NCBI RefSeq assembly: GCF_002937075.1
Contig: NZ_NHSJ01000060.1
Location: 1 to 45,000, forward strand
DNA length: 45,000 nt
Direction: 5' to 3'
Source: Rhodoblastus sphagnicola
GTDB lineage: Bacteria; Pseudomonadota; Alphaproteobacteria; Rhizobiales; Beijerinckiaceae
How positions within the stretch are numbered: the first letter of the stretch is position 1; each line of letters begins with the position of its first letter. The notes below the pieces were generated by a model, which was not told the origin of the DNA, did not search any database, and saw only the letters and a list, made by a program, of their open reading frames with translations. Below, one piece after another: positions 35,996 to 45,000 of this stretch. Made by a program: the position numbers and the translations under genes.

Positions 35996-36721
35996 TCAAG
36001 ACATCAGCTGACCGCCATTCGCGGAAATGGTCGATCCGGTCATGAACCCGGCGTCATCAGCGACGAGGAAGACAACCGCGCGGGCGATTTCCTCCGGCTC
36101 GCCAAGACGGCCGATCGGAATAAGAGGAAGGATCGCCTTTTCCAACACCGCCGGATCGATGGCGCGAACCATTTCGGTGCCGATATAGCCGGGGCAGACC
36201 GCGTTCACGGTAATGCCCGCGCGGGCGCCTTCCTGCGCCAGCGCCTTGACGAAACCGATATCGCCGGCCTTGGCCGCCGAATAGTTCACCTGGCCCATCT
36301 GGCCCTTCTGGCCGTTGACCGAGGAAATGCAGACGACGCGGCCGAATTTTCGCGCGCGCATGCCTTCCCAGACCGGGCGGGTCATGTTGAACAGCGAGTT
36401 CAGATTGGTGTTGATGACCCCGTACCACTGGTCCTTGGTCATCTTGTGGAACATGCCGTCCTTGGTGATGCCGGCATTGTTCACCAGCACGTCCACCGGG
36501 CCGAGATCCGCTTCGACCTTGGCGATGCCGGCGACGCAGGCGTCGTAATCGGAGACGTCCCACTTGTAGACGTTGATGCCGGTTTCGGTCTTGAATTTCT
36601 CCGCGGCTTCATCATTGCCCGCATAGGACGCCGCGACCTTGTAGCCAGCCGCCTTCAGCGCCTTGGAAATGGCGGCGCCGATCCCGCGCGTGCCGCCGGT
36701 GACGATTGCAACTCGAGACAT
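35996..36721 (-). CDS. phaB: Acetoacetyl-CoA reductase
   Basis: 241 aa short-chain dehydrogenase. NADPH-binding TGGTRGIGAAI at the N-terminus, NNAGITKDGMFHKMTKDQW near 87, catalytic Ser in CISSVNGQKGQMGQVNYSAA with YxxxK, and VCPGYIGTEMVRAI near 180 are as in PhaB. It reduces acetoacetyl-CoA to (R)-3-hydroxybutyryl-CoA for polyhydroxybutyrate. It lies 84 bp after phaA in the same direction, with a hairpin between. ATG 36721 follows GGAGAAAAG. Confidence 0.95.
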   Translation of the reverse strand: MSRVAIVTGGTRGIGAAISKALKAAGYKVAASYAGNDEAAEKFKTETGINVYKWDVSDYDACVAGIAKVEADLGPVDVLVNNAGITKDGMFHKMTKDQWYGVINTNLNSLFNMTRPVWEGMRARKFGRVVCISSVNGQKGQMGQVNYSAAKAGDIGFVKALAQEGARAGITVNAVCPGYIGTEMVRAIDPAVLEKAILPLIPIGRLGEPEEIARAVVFLVADDAGFMTGSTISANGGQLMS

Positions 36722-36763
36722 TTCTTTTCTCCCCCCACTTTTTAAAAAAAGTCTTTTGTAGAA

Positions 36764-36791
36764 ACGCGCCGGTGTGGACGCTCCGGCGCGT
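36764..36791 (-). terminator. phaA-phaB intercistronic hairpin
   Basis: ACGCGCCGG pairs with CCGGCGCGT (9 bp) around a 10-nt loop. On the minus strand TTTCTACAAAAGACTTTTTTT follows. It could attenuate read-through from phaA into phaB, or protect the phaA message. Confidence 0.6.
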
Positions 36792-36805
36792 CAAGAATGC
36801 AGCTG

Positions 36806-37981
<1,176 letters not shown>

Positions 37982-38309
37982 GCAGAATCCTCCGGAAAGT
38001 CGCCGGGGTCCTGTTGGACGCGCATTTATCGGCGACTTGAGGCTAGTTTGATCATTTCGCCCACCGCAAGGTCAAGGCGCATGGCGTATCGACCCATGGT
38101 CTTTTGGTTGTAGAGCCGGAGGACTTCACAAATCCGCGCCAGACCCGAAATTATAACCGACGGCGATGCAGTCCGCGCGAGAACTTGTCGAGCGAACAAG
38201 GAAATCCATTGGGGTCTCCGCCAGAACTCGGCTTGCTAATTTCGCGGAAGAGGGCTTTGCTTGCGACAACGCAATGATCATCCGGCCATTGGCCGAACGG
38301 GACCGGGAA
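37982..38309. other. phaA/phaR divergent intergenic region
   Basis: About 330 bp between divergent phaA and phaR. It should contain both promoters and the PhaR operator. No clear palindrome or -35/-10 pair was recognised. The plus-strand frame continuing upstream of phaR from 38166 is open but lacks a ribosome-binding site and is not called. Confidence 0.4.
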
Positions 38310-38906
38310 ATGACCAACGAAAAGCAACCTGTCACAATAAAGAAATATGCGAACCGTCGCCTCTACAACACCGGCGCGAGCGCTTATGTGACTTTGGACG
38401 ATCTCGCGGAAATGGTGAAGGCGGGCAATGATTTCGTCGTTTACGACGCCAAGAGCGGCGAAGACATCACGCGCTCGGTTCTCGCCCAGATCATTTTCGA
38501 GCAGGAAGGCAAGGCGGGCCAGAATCTCCTGCCGATCCGCTTCCTTCGCCAATTGATTCGCTACTATGGCGATTCCATGCAGATGCTCGTTCCCAGCTAT
38601 CTGGAGTTTTCGATCGATCGACTGGCGTCCGACAGCCAGAAGTTCCGCGATCAGTTCGATGCGGCCTTTACCGCCAACCCATTGGCCAACCCATTGGCCA
38701 ATCCGACGCGACAGATGTTCCAGACCATGGAAGAGCAGGCGCGCAAGAACATGGCGATGTTCCGCGAAGCCCTCGACATGTTTTCCCCCTTCGGCGCGAA
38801 CGCCGCCGATCCAGCCAAGACCGCCGCGTCGCAGGAATTGAATGAGATGCGCGCCCAACTGGCGGACATGAAGAAGCGCATCGACAACTTGACCCAGAAG
38901 GAATGA
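38310..38906 (+). CDS. phaR: Polyhydroxyalkanoate synthesis repressor PhaR
   Basis: 198 aa. The DNA-binding domain starts TIKKYANRRLYNTGASAYVT near residue 8, the diagnostic PHB/PHA accumulation regulator motif, and is followed by the PHB-binding repeat LLPIRFLRQLIRYYGDSMQM. A 12-nt tandem duplication encodes ANPLANPLANP near residue 127. The C-terminus is a short coiled coil (NEMRAQLADMKKRIDNLTQ). It represses phasin and its own gene and is released when it binds polyhydroxybutyrate granules. ATG 38310 is chosen because the conserved domain starts just after it. Confidence 0.92.
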   Translation: MTNEKQPVTIKKYANRRLYNTGASAYVTLDDLAEMVKAGNDFVVYDAKSGEDITRSVLAQIIFEQEGKAGQNLLPIRFLRQLIRYYGDSMQMLVPSYLEFSIDRLASDSQKFRDQFDAAFTANPLANPLANPTRQMFQTMEEQARKNMAMFREALDMFSPFGANAADPAKTAASQELNEMRAQLADMKKRIDNLTQKE

Positions 38907-38928
38907 GGACTCGACGGGCCGAACAAGG

Positions 38929-40827
38929 TCAGTTCCGGGCGGCGGGTCGCCGATCCAATTCGGGCACCGTCGCGGCGGCGAAATAGTCGCCCTGCAAGTA
39001 ATCCACGCCCCAATCGCTGAGGATTTTCGCCGTTTCCGCGTCTTCGACCCATTCCGCGACGACGGGCAGGCCGACATGACGGGCGAGGTCCACCAGTGTC
39101 TTCACGAAGAACCGATCGTCGGCGGATCGGGAGAGATTCTGAACGAACGCGCCGTCGATCTTGACCAGGTCGAAAGCGAAGCGGCGCAGGTTCTTGAACG
39201 ACGTGTGGCCGGCGCCGAAGTCATCCATCGCGACCTTCGCGCCGCATTTCTTGATCTCGGCGATGGCGCGCACGGTCGCCTCAATGTCCTCGATGGCGCA
39301 AGTTTCCGTGAATTCGATCATCAGGCGTCGCGCCAGTTCCGGGAAGGGCCCGAGATGCGCGCGCAGGCGGGAAATGAAGTCCGGGTCGCGCACGGTCAGG
39401 CCAGACACGTTGACCGACAAGCGCAGGCTGGGATCTTCGATGAGTTTTTTCAAGCCCAGTTCGAGGATCCTATGGTCGACCATCTGGATCAGTCCGGATT
39501 TTTCCGCTGTCGGCAAGATCGAGGACGGGGACACCAGCGCGCCGTCCTTTCGGCGCAAGCGCATGAGTCCTTCGTAAAGCGCCGGCGCGCCTGTGCGCGT
39601 GTCGATCAGGGGTTGCATGGCCAAAACGATGCGTCCGTCGGTCAAGGCCGAAACGATCTCGTCGGAAACCTTGAGCGCCTTCATGCGCGAGTCTTCCCGC
39701 GCCAACGACGGTTCGTAGGCGACCAGACGCGCCGCTCCCGGTTGGCGCGCGAGATCGAGCGCCTCCTCGGCGTGCTGAAACAGCAAATGAACAGCGCGGC
39801 CGTTGCGCGGCGCGACGGCGCCGCCGATGCGCAAGCCCGCAGGTACGGGGCCGGCTGTCGTCTCGAATGGCGAGCCTCCAACCACTTCGATCAATCGTTC
39901 GGCGGCGGCGGTCATTTCGGCCGTGTCGCAGTTTTCGAGCACCATCGCGAACTTGTTGCCGGCGTAGCGCGCGACAAGATCGCGCTCACGGCAATTGGTC
40001 CGCAGCCGCTGGGCGATTCCGGCGATCACCTGATCGGCGATGTCATAGCCATAGGTGCGATTGAGCAGGAAGACATTGTCGATCGCCACCAGAAGGGCGG
40101 CGAAACTTTGCTTTTTCTTGGCCGCCTGGGCGTAGAATTGGACGATCTGTTCAAGCAGGCTGGCGCGGTTGAGCACGCCGGTCAGCGTGTCGAAGCGCGA
40201 CTTGAACGCAAGCCGGCGCTCCTGCTTGTAGCGTTCGGTGATCACGCGCACCAGGCCGTGCGCGCGCGTGGGCCGACCGTCGGAGCCCGCGAACCAGCGG
40301 CCCGTATCCTCGATCCAGACGGTCGCCTCGCGCGGACTGTCGGGAGGAATCAGACCGTAGCAAATCTGGAACGGCACGCCTTTTCCGCTATCCGTCGCGG
40401 TTGATCGCGCTATGGCTTCGTAGCGCGAACTTTCGCTGTCGTGAGACAGGCATTCGGCGAAGGCGCGGCCCGTCGCGATCGGCGCCACGTTGGAAATGCC
40501 AAAAACCGATGCGGCATTCGGTCCCCAATTGATGGCGTCGCTGCGCAGATCCCAATCGTAAACGACTTCGCCGATGGAATCGAGGATGCGCCGGGGATCG
40601 GGCGCAACCGTCGGACGCGAGGAGAGCGCGGGCGCCGCCTCGGTCGGAGGCGCTGGCGCGAGGATCGGTCGGGGAGGGGGCGCCAATGGAGGCTGGCTGG
40701 CCAGAGAGCTTTCAGGCTCCAGACGCCGCTCGGCCTTCGACACGTTCTCGCGGAGGATGTCGGCGTCAGTTTCGGCCGCGATTTTTTTTGGCGCGCGAGC
40801 GGCCAGATAGCGAAGTTGCACGGGCAT
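38929..40827 (-). CDS. PAS-GGDEF-EAL cyclic-di-GMP phosphodiesterase
   Basis: 632 aa, cytoplasmic. After a Pro/Ala-rich N-terminal 75 residues come a PAS domain (RILDSIGEVVYDWDLRSDAI), a GGDEF domain and an EAL domain. The GGDEF signature is replaced by YAGNKF, so cyclase activity is unlikely. The EAL domain has EGLMRLRRKDG in place of EALxR but keeps the Asn (VNVSG), Glu (EFTET), DDFGAGHTSF and KIDGAFV residues, so phosphodiesterase activity is plausible. The later AEGVE motif reads AEWVED. It is convergent with phaR, 22 bp apart. Its environment gives no clear output pathway. Confidence 0.88.
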   Translation of the reverse strand: MPVQLRYLAARAPKKIAAETDADILRENVSKAERRLEPESSLASQPPLAPPPRPILAPAPPTEAAPALSSRPTVAPDPRRILDSIGEVVYDWDLRSDAINWGPNAASVFGISNVAPIATGRAFAECLSHDSESSRYEAIARSTATDSGKGVPFQICYGLIPPDSPREATVWIEDTGRWFAGSDGRPTRAHGLVRVITERYKQERRLAFKSRFDTLTGVLNRASLLEQIVQFYAQAAKKKQSFAALLVAIDNVFLLNRTYGYDIADQVIAGIAQRLRTNCRERDLVARYAGNKFAMVLENCDTAEMTAAAERLIEVVGGSPFETTAGPVPAGLRIGGAVAPRNGRAVHLLFQHAEEALDLARQPGAARLVAYEPSLAREDSRMKALKVSDEIVSALTDGRIVLAMQPLIDTRTGAPALYEGLMRLRRKDGALVSPSSILPTAEKSGLIQMVDHRILELGLKKLIEDPSLRLSVNVSGLTVRDPDFISRLRAHLGPFPELARRLMIEFTETCAIEDIEATVRAIAEIKKCGAKVAMDDFGAGHTSFKNLRRFAFDLVKIDGAFVQNLSRSADDRFFVKTLVDLARHVGLPVVAEWVEDAETAKILSDWGVDYLQGDYFAAATVPELDRRPAARN

Positions 40828-40998
40828 GGTTCCGAAAGTTCAGATGCGCTTTAGACTTGCCGTGGTTCAGTTAACGGCGCGTATAAGAAATTGCGGCGGT
40901 TTGAGCGTTTGGCGCGAAGGTCAGGGCGCATTCTTGCCTTAGGTCACGCCAAGACCCCAACGATTGCGCGTCAGGCGCGCGAGAGAGGTCGAGAACCG

Positions 40999-41769
40999 TC
41001 AAAAACGGTTTTTCCTCTCACGCAGTTCCGCAAAAACGTCGACGCTGTCCGCTTTCTCCATGCCCAGGCTTTTTCGCAGATCCGAATCGTCAGCCCGCAG
41101 GAAGGGATTGGTCGCGCGTTCGCGGCCGAGGGTCGTGGGGAGCGTGAAGGCGTTCGCAGCCCGCAAGCGCTCCGCCTCCGCCGCGCGCGCCTGCAACGCG
41201 GGATTGTCGGGATCGACCGTCATCGCGAAGCGCGCGTTGGCCAGGGTATATTCGTGACCGCAGTACGCCAGGGTCTCCGAAGGGAGGGCGGCGAGTCGCG
41301 CGAGGCTTGTATACATCTGGAGCATGGTCCCTTCCATGACCCGACCGCAGCCGAGCGAAAACAGCGTATCGCCGGTGACGACCACGGCCTCGTCCGGGAG
41401 GTGATAGACGACATGGCCGAGCGTGTGGCCCGGCGTTTCAAGCACGCGCGCGGCGCAACGCCCAAAAGAGATCACGTCGCCTTCGGCGACCGAAAGGTCG
41501 AGGCGCGGCAATCTTTGCGCGTCTTTGCGCGCCCCGATGACGCGCACATCCGGGAAGCGCGCCCTGAGCGCGTCCACGCCGCCAATATGATCGTGATGAT
41601 GGTGCGTGATCGCGATGTCGGTCAGCCGCCAATCCTTGGCCTCCAGGGCGGCGGCGATCTGGTTCGCGTCCGGCGCGTCGAAACAGACCGTTGATCCTGT
41701 TTCCGGATCATGCGCCAGCAGGCCGAAATTGTCGCTCAAACATTGAAACAGATGAAACTGGGCCGCCAT
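40999..41769 (-). CDS. gloB: Hydroxyacylglutathione hydrolase (glyoxalase II)
   Basis: 256 aa metallo-beta-lactamase-fold enzyme. It hydrolyses S-lactoylglutathione to lactate in methylglyoxal detoxification. The metal motif is ITHHHHDHIGG near 52-62 (HxHxDH), with ETPGHTLGHVVYH near 108 and YCGHEYTLANARFA near 165. The glyoxalase II C-terminal helices end in RERKNRF. ATG 41769 (MAAQFHLFQCLSDNFG) is the family start. It is divergent from a methyltransferase 130 bp away. Confidence 0.94.
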   Translation of the reverse strand: MAAQFHLFQCLSDNFGLLAHDPETGSTVCFDAPDANQIAAALEAKDWRLTDIAITHHHHDHIGGVDALRARFPDVRVIGARKDAQRLPRLDLSVAEGDVISFGRCAARVLETPGHTLGHVVYHLPDEAVVVTGDTLFSLGCGRVMEGTMLQMYTSLARLAALPSETLAYCGHEYTLANARFAMTVDPDNPALQARAAEAERLRAANAFTLPTTLGRERATNPFLRADDSDLRKSLGMEKADSVDVFAELRERKNRF

Positions 41770-41899
41770 GGACAGCGCTCCGAAGGGGTGACGTCGGCAG
41801 ATTACCAACGCCAGACGCAAAGGGAATGACCTCGCGCTGTTTTTTCCGCCGCCGCAATAGGCCTTGCGTCCACAAGGATTTTGTGTCGATCCTACCCGC

Positions 41900-42658
41900 A
41901 TGGCGCTCGATGTCACTGATCTCCGCGGTTTTTACGCCTCCTCGCTCGGGAAGACCGCAAACCACTTGGTCTGCGCGCATCTCGCGCGTCGCTGGGACAA
42001 TCTCGCCGGACTTTCTGTTCTGGGGCTCGGCTATGCGACGCCCTATCTGGACCGTTTTCGTGGCCAGGCTCTGCGTTTGCTCGCCATGATGCCTGCCGAG
42101 CAGGGCGTCGTGAACTGGCCCTCCGAGGGCGCCTCGGCCTCGGCCTTGATCGACGACACCATGCTGCCGCTGCCCGATTCCTGCATCGACAGGGTTCTGC
42201 TCGCCCACGCTCTTGAAACGGCTGAGCATCCGAGGGAACTGCTGGAGGAGGTCTGGCGGGTTCTCACGCCCGGCGGACGGTTGATCGTCGTCGCGCCAAA
42301 TCGTTCCGGACTCTGGGCGCGCCTCGATTCGACGCCGTTCGGGCACGGACGACCTTTTTCACGCGGCCAGCTGCACGACCTTATGCGCGAAACGCTGTTC
42401 TCGCCGATTTATTGGAGCGAAGCGCTCTACACGCCGCCGCTCAATCGGGCGATGGTGTTGCGTCTGGCTCCAGCCATCGAGGGCGTTTCGGCGAAACTGT
42501 CGCTTCCCGGCGCGGGCGTGATTGTCGTTGAAGCCACCAAGCAATTGTATCGACTGGTTGGCGCCCGTCGCGCACGCCGGAGTTTTCCCGAACTGGCCCC
42601 GGCTCTGACGCCGTCGCTGTCGCCGCGTCCCCTCGGATCCGGCCGGGACTTGCGCTGA
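41900..42658 (+). CDS. Class I SAM-dependent methyltransferase
   Basis: 252 aa. Motif I LSVLGLGYATPYLDRFRG, a post-I acidic region, DSCIDRVLLAHALETAEHPR (motif IV) and EVWRVLTPGGRLIVVAPNRS (motif VI) define a Methyltransf_11-type enzyme. The C-terminal third (LNRAMVLRLAPAIEGVSAKL) is membrane-facing. In many Hyphomicrobiales such a gene lies beside gloB, as here, but no substrate is established. ATG 41900 is chosen; an upstream in-frame start at 41864 would add 12 poorly conserved residues. It is convergent with the M23 peptidase with 1 bp between stops. Confidence 0.88.
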   Translation: MALDVTDLRGFYASSLGKTANHLVCAHLARRWDNLAGLSVLGLGYATPYLDRFRGQALRLLAMMPAEQGVVNWPSEGASASALIDDTMLPLPDSCIDRVLLAHALETAEHPRELLEEVWRVLTPGGRLIVVAPNRSGLWARLDSTPFGHGRPFSRGQLHDLMRETLFSPIYWSEALYTPPLNRAMVLRLAPAIEGVSAKLSLPGAGVIVVEATKQLYRLVGARRARRSFPELAPALTPSLSPRPLGSGRDLR

Positions 42659-42659
42659 G

Positions 42660-44705
42660 CTATTTGCCCGCGACTTGCGAACTGTTCGGCGCTTTCGCCA
42701 TCAAGCCGTCGATCCGATCGCGCTCCTTCCTGAAGTCGACGAGCAGTTTGCCTTCAAACTGGCGCGTTTTCGCCAGTCTTACGCGCAACGGATCGACGAA
42801 ATGCCCGTTGACGATGACCTCATAATGAAGATGAGGCCCCGTCGCGAGTCCAGACGCGCCGAGATAGCCGACGATCTGGCCCTGTTTGACCCGGTCTCCC
42901 TCACGCAAGCCGCGCGCGAACGCGGACATGTGGTTGTAGGTCGTCACGTATCCGTTATTGTGCTCGATCTCCACGCGACGGCCATAGCCCGAATCCCAAC
43001 CCGCCTTGATGATCGTTCCGTTGCCGGCGGCAAAGATCGGCGTGCCGATCGGCGCCGCCCAGTCCACCCCGTTATGCGGGCGTGAGTAGTGCAGGATGGG
43101 GTGAAAGCGCATGCCAAAGCCGGAGCGCAATTCGCCTGAAGCAATGGGCTTCCGCACCAGGAATTTTCGGGTCGATTTGCCCGCCGGATCGAAATAGTCG
43201 ACGCTCTGATCGTCAGGCGATTGAAAACGATAATATTTGTAGGTCTCGCCGCGGGCCGTGATCGACGCATAGAGCAGATCGGCGTGCTCGCCGTCGTCGC
43301 CATTGTCGAAAAACGCATCGATGGAATCGCCTGCGGCGACCGGACGTTGAAAGTCGACATCATTGCTGAATGTGCGAACCATCTGATCGATGATCGGACG
43401 CGGAAGATCCTGCTTAAGCGCTGTTTCGTAAAGCGAGTTGTAAAGCCGCATGCCATCGGAATCCTGGTCGTTTTCCGAGTCGGAGTCACCCTCCTGCGAC
43501 TTGCGCGAGGCGGCCTTGGCGTCTGATGGTTCGGAATTCTCGAGCAAGAGATACCGACCGCTGTCGGCCAAGGCGACTGACGCCAGAATGCGTTCGTCAT
43601 CATAAACCGTCAGACGCGCGAGTTGAAGGGCGACGGAATTATCGGATTCCGCGAATGACAGCTTGATCCGACGCCCTTCCGACACCGCATCATTGGCGCG
43701 GCGCGAACTGAACGCTTGCTTCACCGCCGCTATGGTGGGCTTCGGCACGCCGGCCGCAGCCAAGACATCGTCGAGCCCCTCACTCCGGCGGATGACCACA
43801 AGTTTGTCCTTGGCGGCTCGCGCCTCGGAATCACTGACAGGATTGGTGGTGCGCGGCGCCAGCGTCACATTCTCCGGAACCATTCGCACCTCGATCGATG
43901 AGAACGGCGAACTGACGTTGACATTGCCAGGCGTCGCGTAGGCGAGGCCAGCGCCATTGGCGTCAAACGACGCGCGGCTAGTCTTCATCAGCAGCAATTG
44001 CGGAGGAAGCGTCGGTGACGCCTTCGACCCCCCCGTTTGTGCGTGCTTGAGGGTTTCGGTGATCTGCGCGCGCACTTCGTCCAGCGACAACGCTCCATTT
44101 GGCGCGCTGAATTGGCTGGCGGACAGATCGGTGGCGGTGAAACTGACTTCAGCGACGTCAGGAGCAGGCGCGGCTTCGGGCGCCTCGGGCGAGGGATTGC
44201 TCGAGTCGGAAAGCAGCTTGAGCGGATTGAATTCGGGCACGTCGGCGCCCAGTCCGGTGTCCGAGAGCGCCAGCGTCGTAGAAACACGCGTGAAGGACCT
44301 GTTTTTGATGACCTCACGGTCGCCGACCTTGGTCGCGGTCGGGGTCTTGTACGTCTGTTTCGCGGCGACGATGTCGATCGATTTTATAAGGCGGTCGCCC
44401 TTCGCGGGATTGACCTTTACGCTTTCACCCTGGTCTTTCCTGTTCAACAAGGCGCGCGTGGGCGCTTCCGCGAAATTCGCCTCTCGATCGAAGGCTGCAT
44501 AGATGGCGCCGCCGAGCAAGCCCGCGCCGATGAGACCGGTCAATCCCGACCCAGCCAGCCAACGCAACGAAACGCGTCGCGCAGATCCTCTCATTTGCCG
44601 TTCGCCACGAGCGTCGAGTGGCGGTTCTGCGCCGGCCGGCGACGGGAACATCGTGCGCCGGGCGATGGCCGAGCGGAATGCGACGAAATTGACCGAAGTC
44701 GCCAA
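42660..44705 (-). CDS. M23-family peptidoglycan metalloendopeptidase, membrane-anchored
   Basis: 681 aa. A membrane helix near residue 50 (LAGSGLTGLIGAGLLGGAIY) is followed by a long, low-complexity periplasmic region, a LysM/OapA-like segment (VVIRRSEGLDDVLAAAGVP near 300), and a C-terminal LytM domain. The Zn ligands are HNGVDW (HxxxD) and PHLHYEV (HxH), with GNGTIIKAGWDSGYGR between, so the catalytic site looks intact. It should cleave stem-peptide cross-links during cell elongation or division. Start TTG 44705 is supported by GGAGG seven bases upstream; ATG 44651 has no such site. Confidence 0.9.
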   Translation of the reverse strand: MATSVNFVAFRSAIARRTMFPSPAGAEPPLDARGERQMRGSARRVSLRWLAGSGLTGLIGAGLLGGAIYAAFDREANFAEAPTRALLNRKDQGESVKVNPAKGDRLIKSIDIVAAKQTYKTPTATKVGDREVIKNRSFTRVSTTLALSDTGLGADVPEFNPLKLLSDSSNPSPEAPEAAPAPDVAEVSFTATDLSASQFSAPNGALSLDEVRAQITETLKHAQTGGSKASPTLPPQLLLMKTSRASFDANGAGLAYATPGNVNVSSPFSSIEVRMVPENVTLAPRTTNPVSDSEARAAKDKLVVIRRSEGLDDVLAAAGVPKPTIAAVKQAFSSRRANDAVSEGRRIKLSFAESDNSVALQLARLTVYDDERILASVALADSGRYLLLENSEPSDAKAASRKSQEGDSDSENDQDSDGMRLYNSLYETALKQDLPRPIIDQMVRTFSNDVDFQRPVAAGDSIDAFFDNGDDGEHADLLYASITARGETYKYYRFQSPDDQSVDYFDPAGKSTRKFLVRKPIASGELRSGFGMRFHPILHYSRPHNGVDWAAPIGTPIFAAGNGTIIKAGWDSGYGRRVEIEHNNGYVTTYNHMSAFARGLREGDRVKQGQIVGYLGASGLATGPHLHYEVIVNGHFVDPLRVRLAKTRQFEGKLLVDFRKERDRIDGLMAKAPNSSQVAGK

Positions 44706-44897
44706 GAAACGGCCTCCAAGAACATGAGCACAAGAGATAGCCTCAAAATGCGGCTCTGTCTCCTATCGCCCCTATGCGGAGGCGCTGCCTTATACATCGG
44801 CGAAGGTGGCTCAAATGCGGCGTTGGGGCGGCTGGAGGGTTTGGTAGTCCAAGGGCTTGAAGTGGTGTGTTTTTTCAAATTTTCTTATTTTTTATGT

Positions 44898-45000
44898 TTG
44901 GAGCGCTTGACGGTTCCGGTTTGGAGGTCCTATACAGCGGCCATCGACGGCGTCGCCGCGGACTTGCGGCGGGCGCTGACGCGTCTTCAGATGAACCTTT
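44898..45000 (+). CDS. Possible 5' end of a gene cut by the right edge
   Basis: From about 44898 a plus-strand frame reads LERLTVPVWRSYTAAIDGVA, then ADLRRALTRLQMNL to the edge, with strong G/C third-position bias from 44931 on. The start (TTG or further left) is unclear, and a competing frame begins at ATG 44894. No family is recognised from about 30 residues. It would be divergent from the M23 peptidase. Confidence 0.3.
   Translation, partial: MERLTVPVWRSYTAAIDGVAADLRRALTRLQMNL

Overview
The window comes from a GC-rich alphaproteobacterium, probably a free-living Hyphomicrobiales diazotroph. This is inferred from the gene set (Fe-only nitrogenase with DraT, phaA/phaB/phaR, an ornithine-lipid acyltransferase, yejABEF-type transporter), not from a marker gene; no rRNA or tRNA gene was recognised. 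The centrepiece is a complete alternative (iron-only) nitrogenase locus.

Region 1 (1-12.8 kb) is a surface-polysaccharide locus. After a transposase tail at the left edge come two minus-strand export genes: a Wza-type outer-membrane lipoprotein and a Wzc-type chain-length regulator/tyrosine autokinase. Divergent from them is a plus-strand series: an unrecognised 400-aa helical protein, a methyltransferase with a CxxC pair, and a family-2 glycosyltransferase. After an AT-rich gap with a 22-bp-period repeat comes a tight cassette of acyl carrier protein, AMP-forming ligase, glutamine-dependent asparagine-synthetase-like enzyme and NAD-synthetase-like enzyme. This cassette looks like an uncharacterised carrier-protein route that activates an acid, amidates it and probably decorates the glycan.

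Region 2 (12.8-24.6 kb) is the Fe-nitrogenase island. anfH-D-G-K-O and a gamma-glutamylcyclotransferase-like gene in the anfR position run on the minus strand from a clear sigma-54 promoter. The activator gene anfA lies just upstream and ends in a strong intrinsic terminator. Sigma-54-type promoter sequences also precede an 82-aa orphan gene (which shares a GAAGGTAAA upstream element with anfH), a NifU-C-terminal-like Fe-S scaffold gene, and perhaps a flavin-nucleotide-binding/glutamine-amidotransferase pair. draT (nitrogenase reductase ADP-ribosyltransferase) follows without draG, next to an ISAzo13-type transposase remnant. These promoters suggest an AnfA regulon wider than the operon. No nif or vnf structural genes or cofactor-maturation genes are present, so those must be elsewhere in the genome.

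Region 3 (24.6-45 kb) is mostly core metabolism: a chimeric scar of a truncated cutA joined to an FkbM methyltransferase tail; divergent hemH and hemN (hemN with an FNR/FixK-like box); a yejABEF-type peptide ABC transporter; an olsB-like acyltransferase; an Mrr-type restriction endonuclease; phaB-phaA with phaR opposite; a PAS-GGDEF-EAL protein with a degenerate GGDEF motif; gloB; a SAM methyltransferase; and an M23 peptidase starting from TTG. The right edge may enter another gene.
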